Source: an uncultured Bacteroidia bacterium (GTDB taxonomy: Bacteria; Bacteroidota; Bacteroidia; Bacteroidales; Prolixibacteraceae). Taken from it: a stretch of DNA of 64,000 bases. The stretch lies in assembly GCA_903897145.1 (NCBI GenBank), contig CAIUAN010000048.1, positions 1 to 64,000 on the forward strand, read 5' to 3'. Position numbers and translations under genes: made by a program. The notes beneath the pieces were generated by a model that did not search any database, was not told the origin of the DNA, and saw only the letters and a program-made list of their open reading frames with translations. Every line of letters starts with the position of its first letter. The stretch's first letter is position 1. Positions 61,131-64,000 of the stretch are shown here, piece by piece.

Positions 61131-62477
61131 TTATGCGATGCCAGGAAGTTCCATTCCAGTGATCTTTCGATAGAGGTTTAGCGCATATAGATCGGTCATC
61201 CCTGAGACGAAATCTACAACCATTTGAATCTTACCATACATCGTTTGATCCCCATTTTGATATTGAGACGGGATTAAGGATAATAGTTTTTTTGATAAGA
61301 AGCTTTCTGGATCCACGCTTGCCGTAATAAAGGCTTCAAGTAATGTGCCAAGTATTTTATAACCTGCAATTTCAATCTCTACCACAGCTTTGTCGTTGTA
61401 GATCTGAACCAATGAAATGGCTCTTACTTTTTCCATGGCACTTTTTGATGGCTCTGGGAGTAAGTCGAACAGCGGAATGATACGCTCTATTTTATTGTAG
61501 TCTTTTAGCTTCTCATTAAATAAAATAGCACATTCTCGAGTTAATTTGCCAATAACCATCGCTCTGAAATAGGCTATTCGCTCGTTGGCATCGCCCACCA
61601 AGGTGAGGTTTTTTGCAATGTTATCGAGGATTGCAGCATCATCTATTGGATGGAAGAAGTTCATAAATAAGACCTCTGTCTCGGCGTATGTTAAGATTTT
61701 AAGCTTGTGCGCATCTTCAATATCCATAATCTGATAACAGATGTCATCAGCTGCTTCAACGAGGTAAACCAAAGGATGCCTCATGTAGTGCAGCGGATGG
61801 TCAGAAAGTTTTACCATGTTTAGCTTGCTTGCAATTTTTTCAAAGAGCTCTTTTTCACTTTGGAAAAATCCAAACTTTGGTTTTCCTCCTGCTAAGGCCG
61901 ATTCAAAAGGATATTTCACAACGCTTGCTAAGGTGCTATAGGTGAGGGCAAATCCGCCGTCTCTCTTTCCTTCAAATTGATGACTTAACACGCGAAAAGC
62001 ATTAGCATTACCTTCGAAGCAAGTAAAGTCGCTCCATTGTTCAGGTGTTAAGTCGTTTTGATATTTTAATCCACCTCCTCTTTTGAAGAAATCAGCAATG
62101 GCATATTCACCCGAGTGCCCAAATGGAGGATTCCCTAAATCGTGTGCTAAGCATGCAGCAGAAACAATCGCTCCAATCTCACTAATCTTTGAATTTAGAG
62201 TTGAATCTTGTGATTTATTTAATTCAGCTGCCACTAGGTTACCCAGTGATCTTCCGACACTGGCCACCTCAAGGGAATGGGTTAGTCGATTGTGCACAAA
62301 AATGCTCCCAGGCAATGGAAAGACTTGCGTTTTATCTTGAAGTCTTCTAAATGGCGATGAGAAGATTATTCGATCATAGTCGCGCTGAAAGATCGAACGA
62401 ATATCATCGTCTTTTGGGGTGTTTCGATCCTCAAGACCAAGTCTGCAATCTGTAATTAATTTATCCCATTCTACCAT
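61131..62477 (-). CDS. dgt: Deoxyguanosine triphosphate triphosphohydrolase-like HD protein
   Basis: From the ATG at 62477 (frame open to a GTG 9 bases before) the protein has 448 residues. HD-domain metal ligands are seen: His67 in NRLTHSLEVA, His112-Asp113 in LAHDLGNPPFGHSGE and the later Asp in EAADDICYQIMDIEDA. The N-terminal FSSPFRRLQDKTQVFPL is diagnostic for Dgt-type dNTP triphosphohydrolases, which cut dNTPs to the nucleoside and triphosphate. It controls dNTP pools; related enzymes also limit phage DNA synthesis, but nothing local suggests a defence island. It is divergent from the PiT transporter with about 150 bases between. Confidence 0.9.
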   Translation of the reverse strand: MVEWDKLITDCRLGLEDRNTPKDDDIRSIFQRDYDRIIFSSPFRRLQDKTQVFPLPGSIFVHNRLTHSLEVASVGRSLGNLVAAELNKSQDSTLNSKISEIGAIVSAACLAHDLGNPPFGHSGEYAIADFFKRGGGLKYQNDLTPEQWSDFTCFEGNANAFRVLSHQFEGKRDGGFALTYSTLASVVKYPFESALAGGKPKFGFFQSEKELFEKIASKLNMVKLSDHPLHYMRHPLVYLVEAADDICYQIMDIEDAHKLKILTYAETEVLFMNFFHPIDDAAILDNIAKNLTLVGDANERIAYFRAMVIGKLTRECAILFNEKLKDYNKIERIIPLFDLLPEPSKSAMEKVRAISLVQIYNDKAVVEIEIAGYKILGTLLEAFITASVDPESFLSKKLLSLIPSQYQNGDQTMYGKIQMVVDFVSGMTDLYALNLYRKITGMELPGIA

Positions 62478-62630
62478 GATAAGCACTATTAATCGTCTTT
62501 AACCTCTATTTCTTCAATGCAATCGGATTTTGTTTTCCTGCACCAAAGTATATCATTTTTCAAGGATATAAAAATTTATAAGATCATTAATCATAATTGT
62601 ATAACTTCGCAAGATACTTTTTGAAAACTT

Positions 62631-63680
62631 ATGATTTCTCCAATGCTTAATGGATTGCTTCTGCCTTTTTTGGTGGCCATGTTTTTGGCTATTAATATGG
62701 GAGGAAGTGGTACCTCGCCATCATTTGCAACCGCTTATGGCTCAGGAATATTAAGGAGAGATTTAATTCCAGGTCTTTTCGGATTGTGTGTCCTTGTTGG
62801 GGCTTTATTAGCTGGTAAAAATACGGCTATCACCTTAGGTAAAGGAATAATCCCTGCTGAGAGTCTAAATTATGTGTTGACTACAATTATTTTATTCTCT
62901 GTCGGGATATCGCTTTTGTTTGCTAATTTGCTAGGTGTTCCCCAATCTACATCGCAATCTACGGTATTGGCTTTAGCAGCACCTGCTCATTATTTAGGTC
63001 AACTGAATTCAACGAAGCTATTTACGGAGATAATACCTACTTGGATTTTCCTCCCAATTATTTCGTTTGGTATCATGTATTTAATCGCAAATGTGTCGAT
63101 TAAGCGCTTCGATGTTAAGTATCCAGGCTATTTTCAAACGTTTAAACGACAATCATTTTTCCGATGGGTTGTGATTATTACCAGTTGTTATGTTGCTTTT
63201 TCAATTGGGTCAAATAATGTGGCAAATGCTTCTGGTCCAATTGCTTCCATGATTACCAATGAACTGCATATTAACCCTACAAGCAATAATTTTATTTTAA
63301 TTATGATCCTTTCAACGTTGATCATTGCTCCCTCTTTTGGTATCGGGAGTTCAATTTTTGGAAGGAAGCTAATTGTCAAAACAGGGACCGAAATAACCGA
63401 AATTGGGAAAGTTGAAGCATCGATAATTTCGGTTATCACAGCCACCTTGCTTCTTGCCGCTTCTATAAGTAGAGGAATTCCAACCTCACTTGTGCAACTA
63501 AATACGTTTGCAATTCTAGCTTTAAGTGTTTCTAAAAAAGGATGGAAGGAAACTTTTTCTAATAAAGTGGTTAAACGTCTTTGGCTGATCTGGTTTATTG
63601 CCCCAATTTTTGCCTTTTTACTATCTTATGGATTGACTGTTCTGGCCGATCATGCAGGTCTTTTACATCTTCGTAATTGA
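62631..63680 (+). CDS. PiT-family anion (phosphate/sulfate) permease
   Basis: The 349-residue polytopic protein has about ten hydrophobic segments and the two inverted PiT halves. The C-terminal signature is preserved (FSIGSNNVANASGPIASM). The N-terminal one is altered to INMGGSGTSPSFATAYGSG, without the usual GANDVAN. It probably carries phosphate, or sulfate as in the CysP branch of the family, by ion-coupled symport. No regulator such as a PhoU-like (DUF47) gene is adjacent. Its stop overlaps the convergent metallopeptidase gene end by 18 bases (63663-63680). Confidence 0.85.
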   Translation: MISPMLNGLLLPFLVAMFLAINMGGSGTSPSFATAYGSGILRRDLIPGLFGLCVLVGALLAGKNTAITLGKGIIPAESLNYVLTTIILFSVGISLLFANLLGVPQSTSQSTVLALAAPAHYLGQLNSTKLFTEIIPTWIFLPIISFGIMYLIANVSIKRFDVKYPGYFQTFKRQSFFRWVVIITSCYVAFSIGSNNVANASGPIASMITNELHINPTSNNFILIMILSTLIIAPSFGIGSSIFGRKLIVKTGTEITEIGKVEASIISVITATLLLAASISRGIPTSLVQLNTFAILALSVSKKGWKETFSNKVVKRLWLIWFIAPIFAFLLSYGLTVLADHAGLLHLRN

Positions 63681-64000
63681 TCCTATCCCTGTTCCGGTTT
63701 TTTTCAATATAGCATCTAGCTCCTTGATATCTGGGAAGTAATTTTGCATGGTTGCTTTAAATTGAGGACCATGGTTTTTTATCACCGTATGCACAAGTTC
63801 GTGGACAATCACGTAATCGATTAGCCTAGTGTTTAAGCGCATCAGTTGAAGATTCAGGTTGATATTTTGACGGGTAGAGCAACTTCCCCAGTTTGATATA
63901 TTATTCTTGATGGTTACTTTGTTATATGTGTATCCATATTCTTTGGCTAGCTCTTCTATCCTGCCAGGGAGGTATTTCTTGGCGTCAAATCGCAGAACAT
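63663..64000 (-). CDS. YgjP-like (DUF45/M48-type) zinc metallopeptidase, C-terminal part
   Basis: This minus-strand gene is cut by the window end. The 112 visible codons encode the catalytic core of YgjP-like proteins: NWGSCSTRQNINLNLQLMRL, the zinc motif VHELVH followed by KNHGPQFK, and a short C-terminal tail (KKTGTGIGSITKM). The HExxH equivalent is HELVH, and the third ligand is the His in NHGP. Family members are predicted metal-dependent hydrolases, often near restriction-modification or housekeeping genes. The N-terminal part lies outside the window. It overlaps the PiT gene tail by 18 bases, tail to tail. Confidence 0.88.
   Translation of the reverse strand, partial: VLRFDAKKYLPGRIEELAKEYGYTYNKVTIKNNISNWGSCSTRQNINLNLQLMRLNTRLIDYVIVHELVHTVIKNHGPQFKATMQNYFPDIKELDAILKKTGTGIGSITKM

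Noticed and set aside
61131-62477. Anti-phage defence role for the dGTPase-like gene
   Set aside because: Some dNTPases act in defence, but the neighbours here are housekeeping genes and no other defence gene occurs in the window.

Overview
This is a 64 kb chromosomal stretch from a Bacteroidota bacterium, most likely a Bacteroidales/Marinilabiliales-type environmental or gut polysaccharide degrader. The case rests on protein content (FeoA-FeoB fusion, FtsK with a GQGKS Walker A, LolA, LTA-synthase-family sulfatase, PlsC-GNAT aminolipid acyltransferase, two-component-propeller proteins), on start sites without obvious Shine-Dalgarno sequences, and on repeated matches to the Bacteroidota sigma-factor -7 element TAnnTTTG upstream of genes. 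Base composition looks even and moderately AT-rich. No rRNA, CRISPR, IS element or prophage was seen; one tRNA-Arg(ACG) is present.

Region 1 (1-26.6 kb) is a glycan or glycoconjugate catabolic locus. A TPR protein (+) is followed by a long minus-strand series running from 18953 down to 1215: beta-helix GH141-like protein, TIM-barrel lipoprotein, Tat-exported Gfo/Idh/MocA oxidoreductase, ceramidase-like hydrolase, a tandem pair of glycoside-hydrolase paralogues, a DapA-family aldolase, and a tandem pair of propeller/helical-barrel paralogues. Divergently, at 19.3-26.6 kb, lie a GH106-type alpha-L-rhamnosidase, an esterase and a propeller-phosphoesterase. Almost everything is exported. There is no SusC/SusD pair and no local regulator, so this is not a canonical PUL.

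Region 2 (26.6-33.9 kb): a small orphan membrane protein with its own promoter and terminator, then a catabolic set of ethanolamine-type APC permease, glutamine-synthetase-like gamma-glutamyl ligase, Fe-dependent alcohol dehydrogenase, PuuD-like gamma-glutamyl hydrolase and aldehyde dehydrogenase. Read together these fit a gamma-glutamylation route for an amino alcohol (ethanolamine to glycine). A 140-bp tandem repeat, whose units carry a diverged copy of the ligase's own 3' end plus hairpins, interrupts the set. A tRNA-Arg with a clear terminator follows.

Region 3 (34-49.3 kb) is mostly housekeeping: FeoAB iron uptake with a Cys-rich partner, argF and an alcohol dehydrogenase, ftsK-lolA, aroQ-pyk, xerD, a 0.67 kb stretch with no supportable gene, an aminotransferase, and GTP-type PEP carboxykinase.

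Region 4 (49.4-64 kb): LTA-synthase-like sulfatase, QueD-like enzyme, a TetR regulator with an inverted-repeat candidate operator next to a FabH-like synthase, a Tat-exported sugar-isomerase-like protein, DUF2721, CNNM/CorC protein, YgiQ radical SAM protein, PlsC-GNAT fusion, an exported acetolactate decarboxylase, dGTPase, a PiT-family transporter, and a YgjP-like metallopeptidase cut by the window end.
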